A stretch of 64,000 nt of DNA. It comes from an uncultured Muribaculaceae bacterium. GTDB lineage: Bacteria > Bacteroidota > Bacteroidia > Bacteroidales > Muribaculaceae. Position 1 is the first letter of the stretch, and each line of letters begins with the position of its first letter. Made by a program: the position numbers and the translations under genes. A model generated the notes under the pieces. That model saw only the letters and a list, made by a program, of their open reading frames with translations, did not search any database and was not told the DNA's origin. Positions 34,594 through 44,000 of the stretch are shown here, in pieces. The stretch is from the NCBI GenBank assembly GCA_947632485.1, contig CANRPJ010000012.1, positions 1 to 64,000 of the forward strand, written 5' to 3'.

Positions 34594-37571
34594 TGGCTCG
34601 GTTTAGCCACTATGCCGCGCGATTTGCGGCCGTTTATGGCAATCGGCAGAGGCTCTGCGAACTCAACTATCCTTACGCGCTCCGACTCATAGACCGCCGG
34701 CTGGGAATCAAGCCACGCCACATCGTAGAAGCCCTGACCAGCCTCCTCATCTACAGTGAAATAGCCTACTCCAAAGGAGGTGAGATTCTGGAAAAAGTGG
34801 GTACCCTGCGAAGGCTCCACGCGATAGCCCGGAAGAGCCGACTCCACAATCAGGCGCGCACCGGCTATCTGAGGCCACCTCACGGGAATGCCAAGCGCTT
34901 GATCTGAACTACCCCAGCGACCGGGGCCTATCAGGATATAGGGACGCTCCTCAGCTATCAGCTTCGAGTTGATTTCAGCTACCTCTTCAGCCACCAGCGG
35001 GTTATTGGCGGAATTGAAAGCCTCGGGACGCACGTAGACCACCGTCTTCACATTATCCATCACGCCGTGGCCCAGCGCAGTCTCGCTCCTGAGCAGCAGC
35101 GCGGAATCATCGAGATGCATTATCGCATCGTCGAGCATCTCTTTCTTATCTACTATCGGACGGATCTGCAGCCAGTAGAGCGTGCCTTTATTTCCGGAGC
35201 TCATGGCATCGGGGTTCACATTGCCCACAAACTCGATCTCTACCGGCCTGCCCATCTCATACTGCCCCTTGGAGAGCATGAAATCGATTATCTCAGCCAG
35301 AGGGAACACATTTTGCTTCAGCACATTAGCAAAAGTCACCACCTTGCGTCCGCGTCCCTGATCCGTATCGCGGATCACTCCGTCGATGCCATCGTAGGTC
35401 GATACCAGATATTTCAGCGCGCCCGTCTTGAAAGCCTCGCTCACCGGAATGCGGCGGATATTGAAACCATCGTCGGTCGTGAAATCGCCCGTAGCCTCGC
35501 GGCTCGACGGAAGGGCATCGAGCGAGGTCTGGGTGTCGCGCAGAGCCATCTCAAGCGTCGATGTCTGAAGTGCATGGGCCGGGTGCTTGGGAGAGAACCG
35601 GAGAGCCATGCCGCCGTCTACTATATATTTACCAAGACCTACGGCCACCTCGGCCACCCCCTCCTCGGCCACCTCATCGCCGATAGGATAATAGTTGAGC
35701 GAGCGCCCAACTCCGGAGAAACTCGGATAATAATAGCCGCCATGATCCTCGCCTACCACCTCCTGCAGGATCACGGCCATCTTCTCCTGGTCGATCACAT
35801 TGCGGGTAGCGTTCATGTAAGCCTTTGAATCCGAGAAGAATACGGAGGCATATACGCTCTTGATAGCCTCTGCCACGAGCTTCAGCATCTCCTGCCCGTC
35901 TTCCACACGGGGCACCATATAGGTGGCATATACGCCTGCAAAAGGCTGATAGTGCGAATCTTCAAGCAACGAGGAGCTGCGAATGGCCAGCGGCTTATCT
36001 ACTACCTCAAAGAGGGCGAGCAAGTCATCGCGCACCGACTCCGGAAGCCTTGCAGCCTGGAAAGCCTTGAGAATATCGGCATCGGAAGCATCGGAGAGGC
36101 CGATGGGATAGAGCCCGTTGGTCTCCATGAACTCGTCGAACACATCGGTACAGAGCACCACCGTGCGCGGTATGCTCACCGTCACGCCGCCGAAATCGTC
36201 GCACACCGGATTGCGCTTTATTATCTGGTCGATAAAGGCCAGACCGCGGCCTTTGCCACCGAGAGAGCCCTCGCCGATGCGGGCGAAATTACTGTAGCGG
36301 TCGAAGCGGTCTTTCTCGAACACGGCTACCACTCCGCGGTTTTTCATGCGGCGATATTTCACGATACACTCCTCAATAAGCCTCCTTACCCCCGGTGCCT
36401 CCGAGAGGTCGGTGAAGCGCCGCTTGTTCAGGGCATGGGCTATCGGGAAAAGCGCGCGCGAATAGAGCCAGCGGGAGAAATCGTTGCGCTTCGAATGGTA
36501 GAAAAGGGAATCGGTCGGGATATTGAACACGTTCTTCTGAAGGTCCTTCAGATTATGAAGCACCATCAGCTCGCGCTTCGTGGCCGGATCGCGCACTATG
36601 AAATCGCCGAAACCGAAATTTTCGCTGAGCGCCTTCCGCAGGTCTTGCGGAAGAGTTTTGGAGTTCTTATCGAGGAATATGCCTTCGGTAGCCTCTACCT
36701 TCTCCTTGTTGGCGATCTCGCTGCTCTCTACCACCACCGGCACGTAAGGATAGTGGTCATAAATCCATTCCTTGAGTTTCAGGCCCGCTTCGGGATCCTT
36801 CTTGCCATCTTTCGGAAATCTCACGTCGGTAATCACACCGAGCACATTGTCGCCGTATTTCTCCATCAGCCCTACAGCCTCCTCATAATCGCGCGCCAGA
36901 AGCACCTTTGAGCGCCCGCGCATACGCAGCATTCTCTCATGCTCGTTGAGGGCCTCGGAGCTGAATACTACCGACTGGTGCAGAAGGAAGCGGAAAAGAT
37001 AAGGGAGCACGGAGGAATAGAAGCGCACGCTGTCTTCCACAAGAAGGATAGCCTGCACGCCCACCTCCAGAATATCGTTGTCGGCGTTCATTCGGTCCTC
37101 AATCAGCTTGATGATGGCCAGAATGAGGTCTACGTTGCCAAGCCAGGAGAACACATAGTCTACACCGCTGAAGTCCTCGTTGGCAAGCCGGCGGCTCACT
37201 TCTTTCGAAAACGGAGTGAGCACCACGAAAGCGGTGCCCGGATACTCTGCCTTTATGCGCTTCGCCTCGCGGAAGGTCTCGCTGATATCGATGCCGGGCA
37301 TGGCGATGATCAGGTCGAAATTCTTCACGGCGAGCACCTCCTGCGCCTCCTGATAGTTGGCCACGCGGGTGAAGCGCGGAGGCGACGAGAGATTGAGGTT
37401 TACGTATTCGAAATATACCTGCTCCTCTACCCTGCCGTCTTCCTCCATCATGAAGGCATCGTAGGGAGTAGCGATAAGGAGCACATTGAAGATTCGGCGC
37501 TGCATCAGCTTGCCGAACGCAGTGTCAGTCAGATAGAGACTGCTGAGCACTGATTCATCTACACCTTTCAT
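34590..37571 (-). CDS. PEP synthase-like ATP-grasp protein with two receiver domains
   Basis: The 993-residue protein is modular. Residues 28-170 look like a receiver domain whose phospho-acceptor is lost (NFDLIIAMPG). Residues 175-330 are a second receiver with LLVEDS, an acceptor Asp in GVITDVRFP and a Lys in FLDKNSK, so it could be phosphorylated. From about 430 to 850 there is a PEP-synthase/PPDK nucleotide-binding domain: GEGSLGGKGRGLAFI, LAIRSSSLLEDSHYQPFAGVY, PVEIEFVGNVN and LYWLQIRPI. The mobile phospho-His domain and the PEP-binding barrel of true PEP synthases are absent. It may use ATP to phosphorylate an unknown partner. The start overlaps the hemD stop by 4 bases. Confidence 0.82.
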   Translation of the reverse strand: MKGVDESVLSSLYLTDTAFGKLMQRRIFNVLLIATPYDAFMMEEDGRVEEQVYFEYVNLNLSSPPRFTRVANYQEAQEVLAVKNFDLIIAMPGIDISETFREAKRIKAEYPGTAFVVLTPFSKEVSRRLANEDFSGVDYVFSWLGNVDLILAIIKLIEDRMNADNDILEVGVQAILLVEDSVRFYSSVLPYLFRFLLHQSVVFSSEALNEHERMLRMRGRSKVLLARDYEEAVGLMEKYGDNVLGVITDVRFPKDGKKDPEAGLKLKEWIYDHYPYVPVVVESSEIANKEKVEATEGIFLDKNSKTLPQDLRKALSENFGFGDFIVRDPATKRELMVLHNLKDLQKNVFNIPTDSLFYHSKRNDFSRWLYSRALFPIAHALNKRRFTDLSEAPGVRRLIEECIVKYRRMKNRGVVAVFEKDRFDRYSNFARIGEGSLGGKGRGLAFIDQIIKRNPVCDDFGGVTVSIPRTVVLCTDVFDEFMETNGLYPIGLSDASDADILKAFQAARLPESVRDDLLALFEVVDKPLAIRSSSLLEDSHYQPFAGVYATYMVPRVEDGQEMLKLVAEAIKSVYASVFFSDSKAYMNATRNVIDQEKMAVILQEVVGEDHGGYYYPSFSGVGRSLNYYPIGDEVAEEGVAEVAVGLGKYIVDGGMALRFSPKHPAHALQTSTLEMALRDTQTSLDALPSSREATGDFTTDDGFNIRRIPVSEAFKTGALKYLVSTYDGIDGVIRDTDQGRGRKVVTFANVLKQNVFPLAEIIDFMLSKGQYEMGRPVEIEFVGNVNPDAMSSGNKGTLYWLQIRPIVDKKEMLDDAIMHLDDSALLLRSETALGHGVMDNVKTVVYVRPEAFNSANNPLVAEEVAEINSKLIAEERPYILIGPGRWGSSDQALGIPVRWPQIAGARLIVESALPGYRVEPSQGTHFFQNLTSFGVGYFTVDEEAGQGFYDVAWLDSQPAVYESERVRIVEFAEPLPIAINGRKSRGIVAKPSH

Positions 37572-38329
37572 TCCTCTTCCTGATGCTCGTGGAGATAGGC
37601 TTCGAGCGCAGCCGTCATTGAGGGAGATTCCGGCGTTGGCGCCTTCACGTCGAGATGAAGCCCCGCTTCCTCTACAGCCTTGGCCGTAGTAGCGCCGAAG
37701 CAGCCGATCCGGATGCCGTTTTCCTCCTGATTTAACTCCGGGAAATTCTTCATCAGAGCATCTATTCCGGAAGGGCTGAAGAAGAGCAGCATATCGAAAT
37801 CGAGCGGCTCATCGGGACCGAAATCATTGCTCACCGTGCGATACATCACCGCCCTCGTGTAGGGTATCTTGGCTGCATCGAGAGCCCTCTGATCGCCTTT
37901 GTTCACATCGGATACCGGATAGAGAAACTTCAGCTTGAGATTCTTCTTCATGGCCGCCATGAGCTGCGGATCGTCGAGCTTGCCGGAGGTGCCGAAGAAG
38001 ATCTTACGCTTGCGATACACGATGTATTTCTGCAGATACAGCGCTATGGCCTCCGTGGTGCAGAAATAGCGCGTATCGTCTTTTATCTCCACACGCATCT
38101 CCTCGCAGAGGCGGAAATAGTTGTCTACTGCATGACGGGCCGTAAAAATCACGGCGCCATAATCTGCCAGATTGAGCTTAGATTGGCGGAACTCTTTTGC
38201 TGAAAGGCCTTCTACCTTTATGAAAGGGCGGAACACTATCTCCACCCCGTATTTCTCTGCAATCTCGTAGTAAGGCGACTTCTCTGAGTCAGGTTTCGGT
38301 TGAGAAACTAAAATCCTTTTGATGCCCAT
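37568..38329 (-). CDS. hemD: Uroporphyrinogen-III synthase
   Basis: The 253-residue protein matches the bacterial HemD fold: IKRILVSQPKPDSEKSPYYEIAE, YGAVIFTARHAVDNYFRL, YPVSDVNKGDQRAL, and the conserved C-terminal LLFFSPSGIDALMKNFPE with CFGATTAKAVEEAGL. Overall HemD sequences are very divergent, but these two halves are typical. It cyclises hydroxymethylbilane to uroporphyrinogen III for haem, sirohaem or corrinoid synthesis. It overlaps the DUF4271 gene by 22 bases and the ATP-grasp gene by 4. No other haem gene is nearby. Confidence 0.9.
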   Translation of the reverse strand: MGIKRILVSQPKPDSEKSPYYEIAEKYGVEIVFRPFIKVEGLSAKEFRQSKLNLADYGAVIFTARHAVDNYFRLCEEMRVEIKDDTRYFCTTEAIALYLQKYIVYRKRKIFFGTSGKLDDPQLMAAMKKNLKLKFLYPVSDVNKGDQRALDAAKIPYTRAVMYRTVSNDFGPDEPLDFDMLLFFSPSGIDALMKNFPELNQEENGIRIGCFGATTAKAVEEAGLHLDVKAPTPESPSMTAALEAYLHEHQEEE

Positions 38330-39387
38330 TCAACTAAGTTGGTTAGCCACGTCGAGCCGACGTTCTCCACAATCAGAAGTCTGCATGCCTGCCACACTAA
38401 AACGACGGACACAACTTCCGCGCTGCAAAGGTAATACAAAAATGGGAGAAATGAGGAGATTCGGGCGAAAAAAATGCGGAATACCTTGCCGATAAAGATT
38501 ATACGGATCAAAACCCAGATGCCCGCGCACACCCAAAGAAGCTCTGCCGACCATTGCGGATTGAACCATAAAAGAAGCACCGGCACAAACAGACTGATGC
38601 CCGCAAGCGACTGCGAAGCCCAGAAGGCGCGAAGCCACATGCCAGTGCGCCGGGAGTCGGAAAATATTCGCCCGCAGATCCAGTAGATCGAAGCTACGAG
38701 CACCGTATAGCAGGCCGAGATGCCGATGCCCCAGAGCATCTCCCCCACGCCAGGGGTCTGCCCGCGCAGGCGGCTGAACCAGATCGCCGCGAAAGCAAGA
38801 AGAATGCCGGTAGTAAGGGTGCAGAGCAGGTTCAGAAGAATCGTGAACCAGCGCTCGCGCACCGTGTCGTCAAACATATTGTGGCGCTCCCTCACCTCAT
38901 AGAGATCGCGTATCATGCTGCCCATATAGCGGGAGTTCTTGCGGTATTTGAGGCAGACCACCACGAATATCAGCGTAACTCCTAGCACCATGCCCCACAT
39001 TCCGGCGGAATCCCTCTCCGGCCTGACCCCTACAAGACCTCCGCCACCAGCCGGAGTGATCACTATAGCCTGCGCCGGGGGAGCGGGAGGCAGCGTGTCG
39101 GCTGCCAGGGAATCGACCGTAAGCGAGAGCGGAGCCTTCGAGGCCCAGATGCTGTCGCGCAAGGCTTTCAGATGCTTGTAGAGGCTGTCGGGAAGCCTGT
39201 AGCCCACTCTGTAGGGCACGATCGTCTCCTGCGCGGGAAGATACACCGGGATATCGAGCTCCTCTACCGGAGTAGCCGGAACCGAGGTATCCTCCCTCCG
39301 CCAGCGCGGCAGGTTTTGCACCTCCTGCTGCGTCTCCGAAGGCCGCACCGTAACCGTATCCTGTTCGAGCCGGATCATTTCAACCAC
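38308..39387 (-). CDS. DUF4271 membrane protein
   Basis: The 359-residue protein has a soluble N-terminal half with a Pro-rich linker (about residues 95-115) and then about six transmembrane segments from residue 130 onward. LYEVRERHNMFDDTVRERW and GIGISACYTVLVASIYWICG are typical of the DUF4271 family, which in Bacteroidota is, as I recall, usually next to hemD. Function unknown; the link to HemD suggests membrane-associated tetrapyrrole work, but this is guesswork. It overlaps both neighbours (22 bases with hemD, 13 with the epimerase gene). Confidence 0.82.
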   Translation of the reverse strand: MVEMIRLEQDTVTVRPSETQQEVQNLPRWRREDTSVPATPVEELDIPVYLPAQETIVPYRVGYRLPDSLYKHLKALRDSIWASKAPLSLTVDSLAADTLPPAPPAQAIVITPAGGGGLVGVRPERDSAGMWGMVLGVTLIFVVVCLKYRKNSRYMGSMIRDLYEVRERHNMFDDTVRERWFTILLNLLCTLTTGILLAFAAIWFSRLRGQTPGVGEMLWGIGISACYTVLVASIYWICGRIFSDSRRTGMWLRAFWASQSLAGISLFVPVLLLWFNPQWSAELLWVCAGIWVLIRIIFIGKVFRIFFARISSFLPFLYYLCSAEVVSVVLVWQACRLLIVENVGSTWLTNLVEWASKGF

Positions 39388-40373
39388 CCCTCCTTCTTAT
39401 ACCATTCCACCGTGCGCTCCACTCCCTCTTTCAGCCCTACTTCGGGCGAGAAGCCGAACCCGGCCTGAGCCTTGGAAATGTCTACGCTCCAGTTGCGCTG
39501 CTTCATGATATTGAATTTATCGCGGTTCAGAGTAGAGGGCTTCATGCGGATAAGGCCCCATTTCTCCGCCACCGCCGAGGCCACCTTAGCACCCCAGAGA
39601 GGCAGGCGCACCCCGAGTATATGCTTCTTGCCCAGAGCCTTGGCAGCAATCTTCCGGAACTCCTTCTGGGTATAGCTCCGAGGCTCGGCTATAAGGTAGG
39701 TCTCTCCCGCCGGAGCTTTCTCGAGCGCATCGAAAGCGGCACGCGCAAGATCGTCGACATAGATGAACGACAGCAGCTGTTTGCGGAAACCTACGCCGAA
39801 GTCCACACCCTTCGCCATGCTCTCAAACATAAGGAAATAGTCGCGGTCGCAGGGACCGTAGATCCCAGTAGGGCGGAAAATCACGGTAGGGATTCCGGCT
39901 GTGGCAAGCCACATCTCCGCCTTCAGCTTCGAGGCGCCATAGCGGGTATTGGGCTGCGGAATATCAGTGGCGCGGATTGGCGAATAGCCCTTCTCATCGC
40001 CCGGTCCCATCGCGGAAAGGCTGCTCATGAAGAGCAGTTTGCCGGGCACCCTGCCCGCCTTCTCAAGCGCCTGGGTGAAGCGCCGCAGATAATCGTGGTT
40101 TATCCGGTTGAAATCGCTGAAGTTAAGGCATTTCGTAGCGCCAAGATTATATATTATATAGTCCCATTCCGGGCCCTCGGCCAGCTTCTCGACCAGAGCC
40201 GACGGCGCGTCGAAATCAAGCACGAGGAAGTTAAGCCGCGGATCGCTGAGCCATTTAAGCGATGTAGATTCGCGCACACCGGCCCATACCTCATAGCCGC
40301 GGTTCAGTCCCTCGGCCGCAAGATGGCCTCCCACGAAGCCTCCGGCACCCACTATCAGCACTCTCTTGCTCAT
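39375..40373 (-). CDS. NAD-dependent epimerase/dehydratase (extended SDR)
   Basis: The 332-residue protein has the Rossmann glycine motif VLIVGAGGFVGGHLA at the N-terminus. The SDR catalytic triad is seen as MSSLSAMGPG (Ser) and the YGASKLKAE motif (YxxxK). PTGIYGPCDRDYFLMFE follows. This is the layout of nucleotide-sugar or terpenoid epimerases and dehydratases. The substrate cannot be told. Its neighbours are a polysaccharide deacetylase and a DUF2723 glycosyltransferase, so a role in a surface glycan or protein glycan is likely. It overlaps the deacetylase gene by 4 bases. Confidence 0.85.
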   Translation of the reverse strand: MSKRVLIVGAGGFVGGHLAAEGLNRGYEVWAGVRESTSLKWLSDPRLNFLVLDFDAPSALVEKLAEGPEWDYIIYNLGATKCLNFSDFNRINHDYLRRFTQALEKAGRVPGKLLFMSSLSAMGPGDEKGYSPIRATDIPQPNTRYGASKLKAEMWLATAGIPTVIFRPTGIYGPCDRDYFLMFESMAKGVDFGVGFRKQLLSFIYVDDLARAAFDALEKAPAGETYLIAEPRSYTQKEFRKIAAKALGKKHILGVRLPLWGAKVASAVAEKWGLIRMKPSTLNRDKFNIMKQRNWSVDISKAQAGFGFSPEVGLKEGVERTVEWYKKEGWLK

Positions 40374-41002
40374 ATCGTAGCTATTTTCGAATCATCAAGT
40401 TTTCCAAAAGCATACCCTTCCGACTTCAGCCATTCCAGGGCGGCCGGAAGAGCCTCCTTCAGGCGCGGCGCGCTCTTGAGCGAATCGTGAAACACGATTA
40501 TCGATCCCGGACGCGCCAGGCGCTTCACATTGTCGGTCACCTCCCGCGCCGTGAGCTTGCGGCTGTAGTCGCGGGTCACCAGGTCATACATCACCAGGCG
40601 GAACTCACCCGCCAGCCGGCGCCGCTGTCCGGGCCGGAGCCAGCCGTGGGGCGGGCGGAAAAGACCGCTGCCTATCAGCTCGTCGGCTTCCATCACATCG
40701 CGCAGATAGGAGGCCACGGTGCTCTTCGAGCCCTGCAGATGGTGCATCGTATGGTTGCCTACGGCGTGGCCTCTGCGCCTCACCTCCCTAAGCAATTCCG
40801 GGTGGCGCCTCACATTGTCGCCCACCATGAAGAAGGTGGCCTTCACGCCGAAGGCATCGAGCGTATCGAGCACCCACGGCGTCATCTCCGGAATGGGGCC
40901 GTCGTCGAAGGTCAGATACACCTTCCGCTCCCCCGCCGGCATTCTGAAAATGCCGCCGGGCACCAGCCATCTGAACAGCCTCGGAGGGCGCTCTATCAGC
41001 AT
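40370..41002 (-). CDS. Polysaccharide deacetylase (NodB domain)
   Basis: The 210-residue single-domain protein has the carbohydrate esterase 4 motifs: VYLTFDDGPIPEMTP (motif 1 with the metal Asp), GHAVGNHTMHH (motif 2 with two metal His), FRPPHGWLRPG (motif 3), and SIIVFHDSLKSAPRL (motif 5). No signal peptide is seen, though the N-terminus is amphipathic. It would remove N-acetyl groups from a glycan such as peptidoglycan or an undecaprenyl-linked sugar. It starts 5 bases after the glycosyltransferase stop. Confidence 0.9.
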   Translation of the reverse strand: MLIERPPRLFRWLVPGGIFRMPAGERKVYLTFDDGPIPEMTPWVLDTLDAFGVKATFFMVGDNVRRHPELLREVRRRGHAVGNHTMHHLQGSKSTVASYLRDVMEADELIGSGLFRPPHGWLRPGQRRRLAGEFRLVMYDLVTRDYSRKLTAREVTDNVKRLARPGSIIVFHDSLKSAPRLKEALPAALEWLKSEGYAFGKLDDSKIATI

Positions 41003-41007
41003 CGCTC

Positions 41008-44000
41008 TCAGGAGCCTGAATAAGAGTCAGAGAGGCGTTTGCTCCTGCCCATATCTACCGCCTTGCAGGCGGCGCGCTTATCGAGCTCCTCCTGCGAGCC
41101 GCCCTGGCTCAGGTAGTAGGTCACCAGTTCGTAGTACATCGAATCGACCTCTCTCTCCTCCGCGCTCTGCTTCGCATATTCCTCCGGACTCAGGGCGGCG
41201 AGCTTATTCACGATCTGGGCGTATTTCTCCATCTCGTCGAGGAAATCGCCTACGCTGAGCGCCTGGCTGCCCTGAGAGTCGGAGCGGCCGTTGAGGCGGT
41301 CCCAGTTCTGCTTCAGCTCATCGAGAGTCACCCCGCTGCCGGCCAGAATCTTCTCCACCTCTTTAGGCGAGCCGCCGTAGTCCATATACATGCGGGCGAA
41401 CTGATACCACTGGTAAGGCACGTACTGCGTTTCGAGCGTGAAGCTCGGATTGCCGAAGGTAGCGGCCATCTCGCGGTGGTAGGTCACGTAGGGCAGATAC
41501 CTCTTCATCATGCCCTCATAGAGCTTCAGTCCCTTCTCCGTCAGCTTCTTGTCGTTGAGGCGGTCGGACTGGCCGAGCTCGCAGTAGAGCTGCGCGGTGG
41601 TCATGCCCAGGCTCAGGCTCAGCGGCTGCTGGCCTTCGGGGAGCTTGCTGAGCATCAGGTCGAGCACCTCGAGAGCCTTCCGGTATTCCGGCTGAGCGGC
41701 ATCGGCGCGACCGCCCTGGCGCATATCGTCGCCCTCATAGAGCAGCTCGGTAGCGAGGTCGGTCATGCTGGTGCGCACGGTGGTGAGCATTCTCCGGGCG
41801 GTCTCGTCGTAGTACGGCCCGTTGCCGTCCGCGCCCAGATCGGCACCGCCCCAGCGGTATTTCTTAGTCACCACATCGTAGGCCTTATCGGTGCGCGTAG
41901 CCATATCCTCCTGCATCGTAGGCACTATCTGGTGGGCCATGCCGGTAGAGCGCAGATAGGGGGTAAGGCCCACATGATTCTCATGGCCCACGGTGGTGAC
42001 CCAATAAATCGGTCTCGGCCAGCCCTCGGCGGCATTGGTAGCCAGAATATCGAGCATCAGCAGCTCGCCGAGCGATACATAGCCCTTGCGGCGGTAGGTC
42101 TGCGTGCCGGCGAGGTCAATCTCGATGCGGTCTACGAGGCGCGCCGTATCTCTGGGCGATACCAGACCGGCCTTCACCACAGCCTCCTTATCTACAGGCA
42201 CATAGACCGTGGCGGCATCGATCACCGGATAGCCATACAGGTCGCGCCCCTTGCCGGCGTATACGCCCTTGATGGCGTCGAGCATATTCATGCTGCCGCG
42301 CGCGCCCGGCGGAATAATCACCACATCGGAGCGCCCGTAGGCGTAGTCCTTGGGTTCGGCGGTAAGTTTCACCGGAGCGGAGTCGTAAGCGGGCAGAAGC
42401 AGCTGGTTGGCATACCAGTCGGAGTTCAGATAGCTCAGGTTGACAATGCGCACATCGGGCCTCACACCCTCTACCTCCTGGGCATACCAGAGCGGGAAGG
42501 TATCGTTGTCGCCGTTGCAGAACACTATGGCATTCGGCTCCAGGCTCTCCAGATAGTTTACCGCGAAATCGCGCGCCGCGAAGCGATGCGAACGGTCGTG
42601 GTCGTCCCAGGTCTGGCTCACCATCTGAGCGGGCACGCAAATGCCCAGCAGGCAGGCTATCAGGGCGCTATAGCGCGAAGCCTTGCCCCACGATGCCGGC
42701 TCCTCCACCACCGTCTCGGCCTGGTCGCCCTCGTCGGCCTTCATAGCGGCATTCAGGCTGCCCTTGGGAGCGAGAAGCATCAGGAGCAGGCGCCACAGTC
42801 CGGCCACTCCCATGCCTATCCAGATGGCGAAGGCATAGAAAGAACCGGCGAAGGCGTAGTCGCGCTCGCGGGGCTGGTTGGGCGGCTGATTGAGATAGAT
42901 CACGATGGCGATTCCCGTCATGAAAAACAGGAAGAACACTACCCAGAACTGCTCAATACCCCTCTTCCCGGCAAACGCCTGCCAGAGCAGACCCACAATG
43001 CCGAGAATCAGAGGCAGCATATAATAGACGTTGTGACCCTTGTTGCCCTTGCCGAGGTCATCGGGAAGCAGGCTCTGGTCGCCGAGGCGGGTGTTGTCGA
43101 TAGCGGGGATTCCGGAAATCCAGTTGCCGGCGTCGAGCTCGCCAAACTGATTGTTGATATCATTCTGGCGGCCGGCGAAGTTCCACATGAAATATCTGAG
43201 ATACATGTGGTTGAGCTGGTAATTGAAGAAATAGGCCAGATTCTGTGCAAACGATGGCTTATAGGCCGTCTTCGCCGGATAGTTCCATGTGCCGGAGTAG
43301 GGGTTATACTGCGGCTCGCGGTTGAAGTCGACCTCCGGCACCATGTCGCCCGTAGAGGCATCGCGCGCCTGGATCTCCACAGTATTCTCAGGCATCGTGT
43401 CGAGATTCACCCATACGCCATACTGGTCGCGGTGCATTTTGCTGTAGATGCGCGGGAAGAGCATATTGAGCTCCGGATTCATCTTCGCCTCCGCCTTATG
43501 ATCCTGCTTCACGTAGTAGTCGCGTCCGCGCTCCGCCAGCTCCTGGTTGCGCCTGATGTCGCCCTCGGAGAGGAAACCATATTCCGAGGTAGGCGTGGCG
43601 CCGGCCACTCCCTTCACGTAGAGCGCCTTACCGGGCTCTACCACCGACCTGTAGGAGGGGCTGACGAGCACCAGCGGCCGGCCCTCCTCGTCGTATTGCA
43701 CCGTATCGCGGCGCACCCCCACCTGCTCCTTCATCGGCGAGGAGTTGAGCGTCTCGCCGTAGAGCAGCGGGTTCTCGCCGTATTGCTCGCGGTTCAGATA
43801 CGAGGCGAGAGCAAATACATTGTCGGGCGAGTTCTGGTTCATCGGCGTATCGGCCGTGGAGCGTATCAGAATGAGCGCGTAGCTCGAATAGCCTACGAAG
43901 ATCACCGCGATGCTCCACATCGCCACCGTGAGCCCCCTGACCGGAAGATTGCGCTTCCAGCCCAGCCAGAGCAGCGCGATCAGGCCGGCAGTGAGCACCG

